From Microcaldota archaeon (GTDB taxonomy: Archaea > Micrarchaeota > Micrarchaeia > Anstonellales > Anstonellaceae), in contig JAOAKE010000017.1 of NCBI GenBank assembly GCA_026413805.1, positions 1-15,384 of the forward strand: a stretch of 15,384 nucleotides of DNA. The letters run 5' to 3'. The position numbers and the translations under genes are program-made. The notes beneath the pieces are model-generated. The model was not told where the DNA came from. It did not search any database and worked only from the letters and a program-made list of their open reading frames with translations. Positions 5,332 to 12,945 of the stretch are shown here, piece after piece (positions within the stretch are counted from its first letter, which is position 1; each line of letters begins with the position of its first letter).

Positions 5332-6237
5332 TCAGAGAGTCACTTTCAGGCCCAGCTCTTTCTTGAGTTCGCGGTAGCGGTTCCTGATTGTTACTTCGGT
5401 GACGCCTGCAACATCCGCTACCTCCTTTTGCGTCCGTCTCTCGCCATACATCGCAGATGCTATATAGACTGCTGCGGCTGCAACTCCTGTTGGGCCCCTG
5501 CCTGAAATAAGCCCCTTGCCAATCGCCTTCTTCAAAAGGGAAATTGCCCGCTCTTGCACATGCCCTGAAAGCTTAAGGGCTGCTGTGAATTTTGGAACAT
5601 AGTGGGCAGGGTCAGTAAGGGGCACTTCAATGTCAAGCTCGCGCCTGATAAAGCGGTATGCCCTCCCGATTTCTTTCTTTTCAATCCCAGAAACGCGAGA
5701 TATTTCATCAAGGGTGCGAGGAATCCCCTGCATCCTGCATGTTGCATATATCACAGCCGAAACGACCGATTCAATGAGCCTGCCGCGAATGAGCTCTGCC
5801 TTGATGCATTTGCGGTAAAGAAGAGCCGCTGACTCGCGAATAGAGTCAGGAAGCCCAAGATAGGAAGCAATCCTGTCCAGCTCAGAGAGGGCAATTGCAA
5901 GGTTGCGCTCCATGGAAGAGGCAATGGATGCCCTCTTGTGCCATTTCCTCATTCTGTAAAGCTGCGCCTGCTTTTTGGGGGATATTTTTGCGCCCCGTAT
6001 GTCTCGGTTGTATTGGTCTATTTCAGTTACCAACCCCTTGTTCGGGCGCATATATTTTATAGGGGCTCCACCTCGGGCGCGCTTCTCGCGCTGCTCAGCG
6101 TCAAACGCCCTCCACTCAGGGCGAGGGTCTTCTATGTTTTCAGCAATGATAAGGCCGCAATTTGAGCACATCAGCTCTCCTTTTTCATAGTCTCTGGTCA
6201 GCCTCTTGCTTCCGCACTCTGGGCAGCTATCTACCAT
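5332..6237 (-). CDS. tfb: Archaeal transcription initiation factor TFB
   Basis: The 301-residue protein is the TFIIB homologue that bridges TBP-bound promoter DNA and RNA polymerase. The N-terminal zinc ribbon has C5-x2-C8 and C24-x2-C27 (SCPECGSKR and MCSNCGLII). The B-reader/linker E-W-R-A-F-D-A-E-Q-R-E-K-R-A-R-G-G is at 41-57. Two cyclin folds follow, about 108-200 and 205-298; the second ends in the BRE-recognition helix-turn-helix (KEVADVAGVTEVTIRNRYRE, 271-290). Length and domain order are normal and no intein is present. ATG 6237 has GAGGTGA a few bases upstream. It is the only TFB in the window, stands alone between a T-rich terminator and a 255-base intergenic region, and is probably the housekeeping factor. 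Confidence 0.97.
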   Translation of the reverse strand: MVDSCPECGSKRLTRDYEKGELMCSNCGLIIAENIEDPRPEWRAFDAEQREKRARGGAPIKYMRPNKGLVTEIDQYNRDIRGAKISPKKQAQLYRMRKWHKRASIASSMERNLAIALSELDRIASYLGLPDSIRESAALLYRKCIKAELIRGRLIESVVSAVIYATCRMQGIPRTLDEISRVSGIEKKEIGRAYRFIRRELDIEVPLTDPAHYVPKFTAALKLSGHVQERAISLLKKAIGKGLISGRGPTGVAAAAVYIASAMYGERRTQKEVADVAGVTEVTIRNRYRELKKELGLKVTL

Positions 6238-6241
6238 ATTT

Positions 6242-6290
6242 TCACCTCATCGGATATTCAATCGGCTAATAGTTAGATTTTAAAAAGATT
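6242..6290 (-). promoter_or_regulatory. Promoter and RBS of tfb
   Basis: On the minus strand AATCTTTTTAAAATC (6290-6276) is a TATA-like box centred near 6282. Transcription would start about 20 bases before ATG 6237, leaving a short leader with GAGGTGA (6248-6242). A second A/T-rich run, ATATATATACG near 6316-6305, may be a tandem upstream promoter. Confidence 0.5.
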
Positions 6291-6364
6291 CCTAAATCTC
6301 TTCTCGTATATATATGCAAATATTTAAAAGATTATCTATGCTGGAAGACAGAGGCAGGCTTAGC

Positions 6365-6439
6365 TTATTTTGAGAGAAAATACACAATGACGATTACCAA
6401 TGCAATAAGCAAAGCCGTGAATAACAGCCTTTCTGCCAT
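6365..6439 (-). CDS. Possible single-span membrane microprotein, 24 residues
   Basis: A minus-strand frame from ATG 6439 to TAA 6367-6365 encodes 24 residues, starting M-A-E-R-L-L-F-T-A and continuing as an unbroken hydrophobic helix (LLIALVIVIVYFL) that ends S-K. Polar ends around about 18 hydrophobic residues give a textbook single transmembrane segment with no other domain. The ATG is about 27 bases from the centre of a TATA-like box (CTTAAATAGA on the minus strand, 6470-6461), the distance at which confirmed neighbours start leaderless. A frame extended to a TTG seven codons upstream (6460) exists but would begin inside the promoter. No Shine-Dalgarno sequence is present. Chance hydrophobic frames of this size occur, so this rests on promoter geometry plus composition. 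Confidence 0.35.
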   Translation of the reverse strand: MAERLLFTALLIALVIVIVYFLSK

Positions 6440-6460
6440 GGGCAGCTTTTTGCATTCCAA

Positions 6461-6472
6461 TCTATTTAAGCT
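6461..6472. promoter_or_regulatory. Near-symmetric TATA-like box for mre11 and the microprotein
   Basis: TCTATTTAAGCT reads CTATTTAAG on the plus strand and CTTAAATAG on the minus strand. Its centre is about 26 bases from mre11 ATG 6493 and about 27 bases from the microprotein ATG 6439, the leaderless distance in both directions. Confidence 0.5.
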
Positions 6473-6492
6473 TTTCACCACGAACTTTAAGC

Positions 6493-7629
6493 ATGAAAAT
6501 TGCCTTCGTCACCGACACTCACTTTGGCTACCGCCGTTTTGAAGAAGACGCGCTTTTGCAAGGTAAGGAAGCAATCTTGTCGGCAGCAAAAGAGGCAGAC
6601 CTGCTCATACTTGGAGGAGACAATTTTGACAGCCCGTTTCCAAAGATGGAAACCCTTGCCTCAGTCATGCAGCTCCTTCGCGAAGCGCTTGAAATATTTC
6701 ATTCCCGCGGAATCCGCGGAGTCCCAATTTTCGCAATACACGGGAACCATGACAGGCGGGCAAAGGGCTATGTGAACCCAACCGAGCTGCTAGCTCGCGG
6801 CGGGTTTCTCAAAAATATACACAACAAGGCTGAAATCTACGCGCTCGGAGAAGAAAAGGTATCGGTTTGCGGCCTGGGCAACATACCTGACGACTTTGTG
6901 CACGAGGCCATTAAGGAGGCAGGCTGCAAGCCGGTTGAAAATGCCTTTAACGTGTTTGTGCTGCACCAGTCTTTTCAGGAGCTTGAAGGGGCCTTTAGCG
7001 AAAAATACCTCACCTTTGATGACTTGCCTGCGGGCTTTGACTTGTATTTGTGCGGGCACAGGCACAAGCCAGTGCTCTCCGGCAAGGTGCTAAACCCAGG
7101 CAGCACTGTTGTAACCCAGCTGCGCCCAGAAGAAGCAGGGCAAAGAGGCTGGCTGCTCTATGACACCCAGCTAAAGAAAGCCGAGTTCAAGCCTATAAAA
7201 ACCCGCCCATTTGTCTATAAGGCCCTTGAATTTTCTGCTGCAAAGCCCGATGAGATAAAAAAGAAAGTTGAGGATGAAATAAAGGCGATTGTCTTGGCTT
7301 CGCCTTCTGCCATTGTCAGGATTTCTGTAAAGGGAACCCTTGCAAATGGCTTTCAGCCTTCAGACCTCCACTTGCCTGAATTTGGGGAAAATGTATTTTT
7401 GGACAATGCAATTAATTTTGAGAGCCTAAAGGAAAAAATCCAGCAAATAAAGCAATCGCGGGAGCAGAAAAAAAGCCCAAAGGAACTTGCCATGCAAATC
7501 CTCTGCCAGAAATTGCAGGGAACCGCATATTCACTTGGCGACCCTGAAAGGCTGTTTTCCCAGCTTCTTGATGGCACTGCCCTGCCAAGCATAAAAGAAA
7601 GGATTGAAAAGAAGCAGCAGGGCGTCTAA
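6493..7629 (+). CDS. mre11: Mre11/SbcD-type double-strand-break repair nuclease
   Basis: The 378-residue protein is a calcineurin-like metallophosphoesterase of the Mre11/SbcD type, the nuclease partner of Rad50/SbcC in end processing. Phosphoesterase motifs occur in order: T-D-T-H (D8, H10), G-G-D-N-F-D (D43), G-N-H-D (N85, H86, D87), V-L-H-Q-S (H158) and C-G-H-R-H (H189, H191). These cover the two-metal site. The capping region and a charged, helical C-terminus (about 305-378, Rad50-binding in relatives) follow. Length is in the range of archaeal Mre11. Rad50 usually lies beside it in archaea but does not here: the next gene is convergent serS, and the stop codons overlap by four bases. ATG 6493 is 26 bases after a TATA-like box with no Shine-Dalgarno sequence, so the mRNA is probably leaderless. 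Another phosphoesterase role is possible but less likely. Confidence 0.87.
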   Translation: MKIAFVTDTHFGYRRFEEDALLQGKEAILSAAKEADLLILGGDNFDSPFPKMETLASVMQLLREALEIFHSRGIRGVPIFAIHGNHDRRAKGYVNPTELLARGGFLKNIHNKAEIYALGEEKVSVCGLGNIPDDFVHEAIKEAGCKPVENAFNVFVLHQSFQELEGAFSEKYLTFDDLPAGFDLYLCGHRHKPVLSGKVLNPGSTVVTQLRPEEAGQRGWLLYDTQLKKAEFKPIKTRPFVYKALEFSAAKPDEIKKKVEDEIKAIVLASPSAIVRISVKGTLANGFQPSDLHLPEFGENVFLDNAINFESLKEKIQQIKQSREQKKSPKELAMQILCQKLQGTAYSLGDPERLFSQLLDGTALPSIKERIEKKQQGV

Positions 7630-8885
7630 AACTCTACCCTGTCTGCACGCATATAATCACGCAGGGCTTTTGGGATGGCAAAGCCGCTTTCATCTTGGTA
7701 ATTTTCCATTATTGCAATCATGGTCCTGCCTACTGCTATCCCGCTGCCGTTTAGTGTATGGACAAATTCCAATTTGCTTCCCCTCCTAAACCTGATGTTT
7801 GCCCTTCTTGCCTGAAAGTCTGTGCAGTTTGAGCAGGAGGATATTTCGCGATACCTGTCCTGCGAAGGAATCCAGACTTCAAGGTCGTATGTCTTTGCAG
7901 AGGCAAACCCCAAGTCAGCGGTACAAAGCTCCACTACGCGATAGGGAAGCTCAAGCTTTTGCAAGACAGACTCGGCATCTTTAGTCATAGTCTCAAGCTC
8001 ATTGAACGACTCCTCAGGAGTGGCAAATTTTACAAGCTCTACCTTGTCAAACTGGTGCTGCCTGAGTATCCCTTTTATGTCTTTTTGGTAGCTTCCAGCC
8101 TCCCTGCGAAAGCAAGGAGTATAGGCGCAGACCTTTATTGGAAGCTGCGCTTCGTCAAGTATTTCTCCTGCAAAGAGGTTGGTAAGCGGAACTTCAGCAG
8201 TTGGAATAAGCCATAAGTCATCCTTTTCGCAATGGTAAAGCTCCTCGCTAAATTTTGGAAGCTGCCCAGTGCCTGTCATTGTCTTGGAATTGACAAGAAA
8301 AGGAGGAAGCATCTCAGTATAGCCGTTCATCGCCTGCAAGTCAAGCATGAAGTTGATGAGCGCCCGTTCCAGCCTTGCTGCAAGGCCGCGCAGGACAACA
8401 AAGCGATGGCCTGCCAGCTTTGCCCCCCTTTCAAAGTCAATAAGCCGCTTGTCAGCCACTTCATAGTGCGGCCTGGCATCCTTGCTGCTTTTTTTTGGCA
8501 CGCCCCATCTTCGGACTTCGCGGTTGTCATTTTCATCTTTTCCGAATGGGACGCTTTCGTGCGGGATATTGGGGACATTCAGGAGTATTTCATTCATTTT
8601 CATTTCTAGCTGGTCTGCCTTTGCGTCCAGCTGCGCAATCTCACTTGCCAGCTTGCGTGTCCTTTCAAGATGGGAAGAAGCGTCTTTGCCCTCTTTTTTT
8701 GCCTCGGCAATTTTCAAAGACTCCTCGTTTCGAATGTTTTTCAGCCTGTCCGCTTCCTGCTTTAATGCACGCCACTCCTTGTCCAGCTCTAAAATTTGCT
8801 CTGCTGGAGCTGCGTCTTGCCCTCTTTTTTGGAGGGCATCAGAAAGCAAAGAAGGGTTGGCCCTTATCAATTTCAGCGAAAGCAT
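7626..8885 (-). CDS. serS: Seryl-tRNA synthetase (common type)
   Basis: A complete 419-residue class II synthetase that charges tRNA-Ser with serine in the cytoplasm. The N-terminal long coiled coil that grips the tRNA arm spans about 28-105. The serine-site T-A-E-V-P-L is at 229-234, motif 2 with C-F-R-R-E-A-G-S-Y-Q-K-D at 258-269, E-I-S-S-C-S-N-C-T-D-F-Q-A-R-R at 347-361, and motif 3 with G-S-G-I-A-V-G-R-T at 380-388. This is the type shared by bacteria and most archaea, not the rare methanogen type. ATG 8885 has GAGGAG (8899-8894) eight bases upstream and lies inside the end of serA, a 13-base overlap. It is the last gene of the aminotransferase-serA-serS operon. At its 3' end the TAG overlaps the mre11 TAA on the other strand. 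Confidence 0.97.
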   Translation of the reverse strand: MLSLKLIRANPSLLSDALQKRGQDAAPAEQILELDKEWRALKQEADRLKNIRNEESLKIAEAKKEGKDASSHLERTRKLASEIAQLDAKADQLEMKMNEILLNVPNIPHESVPFGKDENDNREVRRWGVPKKSSKDARPHYEVADKRLIDFERGAKLAGHRFVVLRGLAARLERALINFMLDLQAMNGYTEMLPPFLVNSKTMTGTGQLPKFSEELYHCEKDDLWLIPTAEVPLTNLFAGEILDEAQLPIKVCAYTPCFRREAGSYQKDIKGILRQHQFDKVELVKFATPEESFNELETMTKDAESVLQKLELPYRVVELCTADLGFASAKTYDLEVWIPSQDRYREISSCSNCTDFQARRANIRFRRGSKLEFVHTLNGSGIAVGRTMIAIMENYQDESGFAIPKALRDYMRADRVEF

Positions 8886-9772
8886 GCTTTCAACTCCTCT
8901 TTTAGCTTTTCAACAAGCTCGCTGCCAATCCTGAGCTGGGCTTCCTTTGTGCTGCCGCCAATGTGAGGGGTTAGGACAACATTGTCAAGCTCACACAGCT
9001 TGCCAGCGTATGGCTCTTCAGGATAAACATCAAGGGCTGCGCCGGCTATCTTTCCCTCTTTGAGGGCTTGATAAAGCGCCTCTTCATCCACAAGCGCCCC
9101 CCGCGCCGTGTTTATCAGTACCGCTGTTTTTTTCATCTTGGCGATTGCAGCGGGGTTGATAAGCTCGCGGGTTTCAGGAGTAAGCGGAAGGTGGAGCGAA
9201 ACGTAGTCTGAAACTGCAAGAAGGTCGTGCAGGTTGAGCCTTTCCCCTATGGCAGAATAAGACTTTGGATCTGAATAGACCACCTTCATCCCAAGCGCCT
9301 TGGCTTTTATCGCAAGAATGGTTCCAATCCTGCCAAGCCCGACTATCCCAAGAGTCTTGCCCTCAAGCTCAGTTCCAACCAGCTCTTTTTTTATCCAAGT
9401 CTTCCTTTTCATTGAATAGTCTGCCTTTGCAATCTTCCTGCTTACTGCAAGCATAAGCCCAAGCGCAAGCTCGGCAACGGCGTTAGAAGAGGCAGCGGGA
9501 GTATTTATTATCCGTATTCCGTGCCTTTTGCAGGCCTCTGCATCTATGTTGTCAAGCCCCACTCCTGCGCGAGCCACAATCTTTAGCTTGTGTGCTTTAG
9601 AAAGAAGGGACTCATCTACCTTGATGCCGCTTCGCACGATGAGGACATCCGCGTCTTTTACCTCGCTAAAAATGTCTTTTGGCAGGAAGGATACCTTGCC
9701 CAGCTTTTCTAATTGGGCGACCACTTCCTTTTCCATGTTTTCAGCTACAACTATCTTTATTTCGCCTTTCAT
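8873..9772 (-). CDS. serA: D-3-phosphoglycerate dehydrogenase, short form
   Basis: The 299-residue enzyme belongs to the D-isomer 2-hydroxyacid dehydrogenases and most likely oxidises 3-phosphoglycerate to 3-phosphohydroxypyruvate, the first step of serine synthesis. The substrate-side A-R-A-G-V-G-L-D-N-I-D is at 67-77, the NAD-binding G-L-G-R-I-G at 145-150, catalytic R224 in N-T-A-R-G, E253 in P-E-E-P, and H270 in T-P-H-I-G-G-S-T. It stops after the substrate domain closes, so the ACT and ASB regulatory domains of long SerA forms are absent and serine feedback through ACT is not expected. The start overlaps the upstream aminotransferase stop as ATGA, with GGTG (9784-9781) eight bases ahead. 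Its own end overlaps serS. Glyoxylate or hydroxypyruvate reductase is the main alternative; the operon favours SerA. Confidence 0.9.
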   Translation of the reverse strand: MKGEIKIVVAENMEKEVVAQLEKLGKVSFLPKDIFSEVKDADVLIVRSGIKVDESLLSKAHKLKIVARAGVGLDNIDAEACKRHGIRIINTPAASSNAVAELALGLMLAVSRKIAKADYSMKRKTWIKKELVGTELEGKTLGIVGLGRIGTILAIKAKALGMKVVYSDPKSYSAIGERLNLHDLLAVSDYVSLHLPLTPETRELINPAAIAKMKKTAVLINTARGALVDEEALYQALKEGKIAGAALDVYPEEPYAGKLCELDNVVLTPHIGGSTKEAQLRIGSELVEKLKEELKACFR

Positions 9773-10824
9773 TTCCCAAGCACCTTCCTTATAGCATCAA
9801 AAGAGGCTTCAAGATGCTCATCATCAAAATTTCCAATGTGGCAGATTCTAAAAAACCTTCCTTGCAGCTCGCCAAAGTCCCGTGCAGTAACCAGCTTGTA
9901 TTCTTCCCTCAGCCTCTTGCGTATTTCATCGGCATTTTCAAGAAGGAAGCCTGTTATTGTCGGGGAATAAAAGCCGGGCTCGGCAAATACTTCGTAGCCA
10001 ATGCTCTTTACAAACTCCCTTGCCTTTTCAGCTGCCTGCTGGTGGCGAAGCCGATGTGCACCCAGCCCTCCCCTGCTGTCTATGTAATCCAGGGCTGCCT
10101 TGACAGAAAAGAGCACTGAGACTGCAGGGGTATACGGAGTTTGGCTGTTCTCCGCCTCTTTTTTGTATTTCTTTATGTCAAGGTAAAAGGTTCGCGGGGA
10201 TATGCCATCTGCACGTTTCACAGCTTCTTCATTGCATGCGACAATTGCAATGCCTGGCGCAGCCCCAAGCGCCTTTTGGGAGCCTGTTGCAGCAAAATCA
10301 ACTCCGAACTCCTTTAGGTCAAGTGGGGCAGCTGCCCAGGCAGAGATGGCGTCCAATATAGTGAACATGCCCTTGCCCTTTGCATATTGGCAAATCCCCT
10401 TTGCATCATTCAACACGCCAGTCGAGGTTTCATTATAAACCATTGCAAAGACTTCTGCCCCTGATGCGTCAATTATTTCCTTTGCCCTTTCCAAAGACCA
10501 GCCTTTCCCAAGGGGAAGCTTTTCCACCTGGGCATTGCAGTATATCCTTGCCATCTGCCCAAGCTTGTCTCCAAAAACCCCATTCGTGAGCACAAGCGCC
10601 CTATCGGTAGGCTTTGTAAGCGAGGCAAATGCCATCTCCAGCCCAGCTGTGCCTGAGCCAGTAACAAGAAAGACATTCTCGCAATTAAAGTCGGATTTGA
10701 GGCGAGAAACAATATTGCTGATAAGGGCCTTTATCTCAGGCCCGCGGTGGTATATCATCTCTTGGCTCTGCGCCAGGCGGATTGGCTCTGCAAGGGCCAC
10801 AGGACCAGGTGTGAGCAAGCGCAT
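9769..10824 (-). CDS. Class V aminotransferase, probable phosphoserine (or serine/alanine-glyoxylate) transaminase
   Basis: The 351-residue protein is a class V PLP aminotransferase of the alanine-glyoxylate/serine-pyruvate group. The N-terminal L-T-P-G-P-V is at 4-9. V-T-G-S-G-T-A-G-L-E is the phosphate-binding start at 54-63. N-E-T-S-T-G is at 131-136, D158 in I-L-D-A-I-S pairs with the PLP pyridine nitrogen, and G-S-Q-K-A-L carries the Schiff-base lysine K184. By sequence alone it could transaminate glyoxylate or pyruvate. Its position as the first gene before serA, with overlapping ATGA, argues that it makes phosphoserine from phosphohydroxypyruvate, as some archaeal class V enzymes do in place of canonical SerC. 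No serB-type phosphatase follows. ATG 10824 lies about 23 bases behind a TATA-like box and has no Shine-Dalgarno sequence, so it is probably leaderless. Confidence 0.85.
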   Translation of the reverse strand: MRLLTPGPVALAEPIRLAQSQEMIYHRGPEIKALISNIVSRLKSDFNCENVFLVTGSGTAGLEMAFASLTKPTDRALVLTNGVFGDKLGQMARIYCNAQVEKLPLGKGWSLERAKEIIDASGAEVFAMVYNETSTGVLNDAKGICQYAKGKGMFTILDAISAWAAAPLDLKEFGVDFAATGSQKALGAAPGIAIVACNEEAVKRADGISPRTFYLDIKKYKKEAENSQTPYTPAVSVLFSVKAALDYIDSRGGLGAHRLRHQQAAEKAREFVKSIGYEVFAEPGFYSPTITGFLLENADEIRKRLREEYKLVTARDFGELQGRFFRICHIGNFDDEHLEASFDAIRKVLGK

Positions 10825-10839
10825 TTAAACAACCCGCAA

Positions 10840-10852
10840 TTTTGTATAAGCG
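10840..10852 (-). promoter_or_regulatory. TATA-like box of the aminotransferase-serA-serS operon
   Basis: On the minus strand CGCTTATACAAAA (10852-10840) is centred about 22-24 bases before ATG 10824, predicting a transcript that starts at or beside the ATG. Confidence 0.5.
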
Positions 10853-10860
10853 AATTTCAT

Positions 10861-10877
10861 ACTATAAGATTAAAAAG
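10861..10877 (+). promoter_or_regulatory. TATA-like box of uvrB
   Basis: ACTATAAGATTAAAAAG contains an A/T-rich box centred near 10872, about 28-30 bases before ATG 10902. The leader would be absent or a few bases long, and there is no Shine-Dalgarno sequence in front of the ATG. Confidence 0.45.
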
Positions 10878-10901
10878 CAGAGTCAAGCCCTAAGATGCGA
10901 T

Positions 10902-12869
10902 ATGCTCTCTTACAGGCTTGACGCCCCATTTTCGCCTTCAGGAGACCAGCCAGAGGCAATTGAAAAGCTGGCTGCAGGGGTTAACAGAGGGGGAAAACAA
11001 ACCCTCCTGGGAGTGACTGGCTCAGGAAAGACCTTCACTATTGCCAATGTCATTGCAAAAACAGGGAGAACCGCGCTGGTAATTTCGCACAACAAGACGC
11101 TGGCGGCGCAGCTTTACTCTGAGTTTAGGCAGTTTTTCCCAAAAAACAAAGTCGGGTATTTTGTTTCATATTATGACTACTACCAGCCTGAAAGCTACAT
11201 CCCCCAGACAGACACCTACATTGAAAAAGATGCCCGAATAAACGAAAAGATTGAAAGGCTTCGGCTCCAGTCAACTGCTTATCTCTTTTCGCCAGGCCCG
11301 TCAATAATTGTTGCGACTGTTTCTTGCATATATGGGCTTGGCTCGCCAAAGGAGTGGATGGAACAGTCAGTTGCGATACAAAAAGGGGCGGTCGTAGCCC
11401 GCTCCTCGCTTCTTGCCTCGCTAATTTCAATCCAGTATGAACGGAATGACTACGAGATAAAAAATGGGGCTTTCAGGGTAAAGGGAAATACAATAGATGT
11501 TTTTCTTGGATATGAGCAGGAAATAGTGCGCATTATACTGGATGAGGATGTGGTGGCAAAGATACAGCGGCTGGAGCCTGTCTCTGCCAAATTGATTGAA
11601 GAGCTGGATTATGTTAGGATATTTCCTGCCAAGCACTACATCGTTCCGCCAAGCGAGCGCGAGAGGGCAATAAGGGACATAAGGATTGAATTGGAACAGC
11701 GCTTGCCGGAGCTTCCCCCTCTTGAAGCCCAGAGGCTAAAGACACGCACAAACTACGACTTGGAACTCATTGAAGAGCTGGGCTATTGCAAGGGAATTGA
11801 AAACTATTCACGGCATTTTGACGGCCGCTCCCCAGGCCAGCCACCCTATACCTTGATGGACTTCCTTCCAAAAGATGCCCTTATTGTAATTGATGAATCT
11901 CATGTCACCATTCCGCAGCTTCATGGGATGTATAATGGCGATTACACTCGCAAAAAGAACTTGGTGGAATACGGCTTTCGCCTTCCATCAGCATATGACA
12001 ACCGCCCCTTGAAATTTGAGGAGTTTGAAAAATACCTCAATAATGTGATTTTTGTTTCTGCCACGCCGGCTGAATATGAGCGCGAGCATTCCTTCCAAAT
12101 CGTAGAGCAGCTTGTCAGGCCAACTGGCTTGTTGGACCCCCAAGTCTTCATCAGGGGCACAAAAGGGCAGGTTGAGGACTTGATGAAAGAGATAAAGCAC
12201 AGGGCGGCTAGGAATGAAAGGACGCTGGTCACCACCCTTACAAAGAGAATGGCAGAGGACTTGACCGACTACTTGGTGCAAAAAGGCTTGCGGGCGCGCT
12301 ACCTTCACTCTGAAATTGAGACGATAGAGAGGACTGAAATAATCCGCAGGCTTCGGCTGGGCGAGTTTGACTGCCTTGTTGGAATCAACCTGCTGCGCGA
12401 GGGGCTGGACATCCCCGAGGTTTCCCTTGTTGCAATACTTGACGCTGACAAAGAGGGCTTTTTGCGAAATGAAACCTCGCTTATCCAGACAATTGGCAGG
12501 GCTGCGCGAAACATTAATGGGGCGGTCATCCTTTATTGCGACAAGCAAACAGAGGCAATAAAAGCAGCAGTCGCAGAGACCAACCGAAGAAGAAAAGTGC
12601 AGGAGGAATTCAACAAAAGGCACGGCATAACGCCCAAAACAATTGAGAAAAGAGTTGGCGCGCCACAACTTGAAGAGCTGAAGGCTGAAAAAGAAAAGAG
12701 AGGGGCAGATTTGCGCGCCCTTGCCATCAATTTGGAAATGGAGATGCAAAAAGCGGCAGAGGAGTTGGACTTTGAGCGCGCGATAGAGCTGAGGGACCGG
12801 CTTTTGGAGATAAGAAGGAAAATAAGGGGAAGCAAAAAAGCACAGGTGCGCCAAGGCAAAGGCAGGTAG
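10902..12869 (+). CDS. uvrB: Excinuclease ABC subunit B
   Basis: From ATG 10902 the protein has 655 residues, close to the 673 of E. coli UvrB. It is the damage-verifying helicase-like subunit of nucleotide excision repair. Walker A G-V-T-G-S-G-K-T is at 37-44. The beta-hairpin that probes the DNA (Y-Y-D-Y-Y-Q-P-E-S-Y-I-P then D-T-Y-I-E-K-D) is at 90-110, Walker B D-E-S-H at 331-334, and helicase motif VI Q-T-I-G-R-A-A-R-N at 529-537. A C-terminal UVR motif for UvrC contact is near 614-642 (EELDFERAIELRDRLLEIRR, 620-639). All key parts are intact. An upstream TTG (10842) would add 20 residues unlike the family and overlap the divergent promoter, so it is rejected. uvrA follows 80 bases later under its own promoter; divergent upstream lies the serine operon. 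Confidence 0.97.
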   Translation: MLSYRLDAPFSPSGDQPEAIEKLAAGVNRGGKQTLLGVTGSGKTFTIANVIAKTGRTALVISHNKTLAAQLYSEFRQFFPKNKVGYFVSYYDYYQPESYIPQTDTYIEKDARINEKIERLRLQSTAYLFSPGPSIIVATVSCIYGLGSPKEWMEQSVAIQKGAVVARSSLLASLISIQYERNDYEIKNGAFRVKGNTIDVFLGYEQEIVRIILDEDVVAKIQRLEPVSAKLIEELDYVRIFPAKHYIVPPSERERAIRDIRIELEQRLPELPPLEAQRLKTRTNYDLELIEELGYCKGIENYSRHFDGRSPGQPPYTLMDFLPKDALIVIDESHVTIPQLHGMYNGDYTRKKNLVEYGFRLPSAYDNRPLKFEEFEKYLNNVIFVSATPAEYEREHSFQIVEQLVRPTGLLDPQVFIRGTKGQVEDLMKEIKHRAARNERTLVTTLTKRMAEDLTDYLVQKGLRARYLHSEIETIERTEIIRRLRLGEFDCLVGINLLREGLDIPEVSLVAILDADKEGFLRNETSLIQTIGRAARNINGAVILYCDKQTEAIKAAVAETNRRRKVQEEFNKRHGITPKTIEKRVGAPQLEELKAEKEKRGADLRALAINLEMEMQKAAEELDFERAIELRDRLLEIRRKIRGSKKAQVRQGKGR

Positions 12870-12893
12870 CTGTCTGTCTTTTTGCTGTAGCCA

Positions 12894-12945
12894 CGCATAT
12901 AAATCTTTTAATGCATAACTTGGCGAGCCAAACGGAACGAGATGA
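12894..12945 (+). promoter_or_regulatory. Promoter and RBS of uvrA
   Basis: GCATATAAATCTTTTAATGC (12895-12914) includes a TATA-like box centred near 12901, so transcription would begin near 12927. This leaves a leader of about 23 bases with GAGATGA (12939-12945) four bases before ATG 12950. The in-frame ATG at 12911 lies before the predicted start of the RNA. The T-run at 12879-12883, just after uvrB, may be a weak terminator. Confidence 0.45.

Larger units (their letters stand above)
6238..6492. other. Intergenic region between tfb and mre11
   Basis: The longest gene-poor stretch in the window. It holds the tfb promoter and ribosome site (6242-6290), an A/T-rich block with two TATA-like runs (6305-6329), a possible 24-residue membrane microprotein on the minus strand (6439-6365), and a near-palindromic TATA-like box (6461-6472) placed symmetrically between the microprotein and mre11. 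A 19-codon plus-strand frame from 6315 lacks support. No structured RNA was recognised. Confidence 0.6.

Noticed and set aside
6315..6374. Plus-strand 19-codon frame in the tfb-mre11 gap
   Set aside because: It has no ribosome site, no TATA-like box at the right distance and no hydrophobic or domain signal.
10842..10901. TTG start adding 20 residues to UvrB
   Set aside because: It would lie inside the TATA-like boxes of uvrB and the divergent operon, and the family starts near M-L-S-Y-R-L.
11988..12854. A 288-codon minus-strand frame opposite uvrB
   Set aside because: It lies wholly inside uvrB, whose motifs are intact, and its product has no recognisable domain and a cysteine- and phenylalanine-rich shadow composition.
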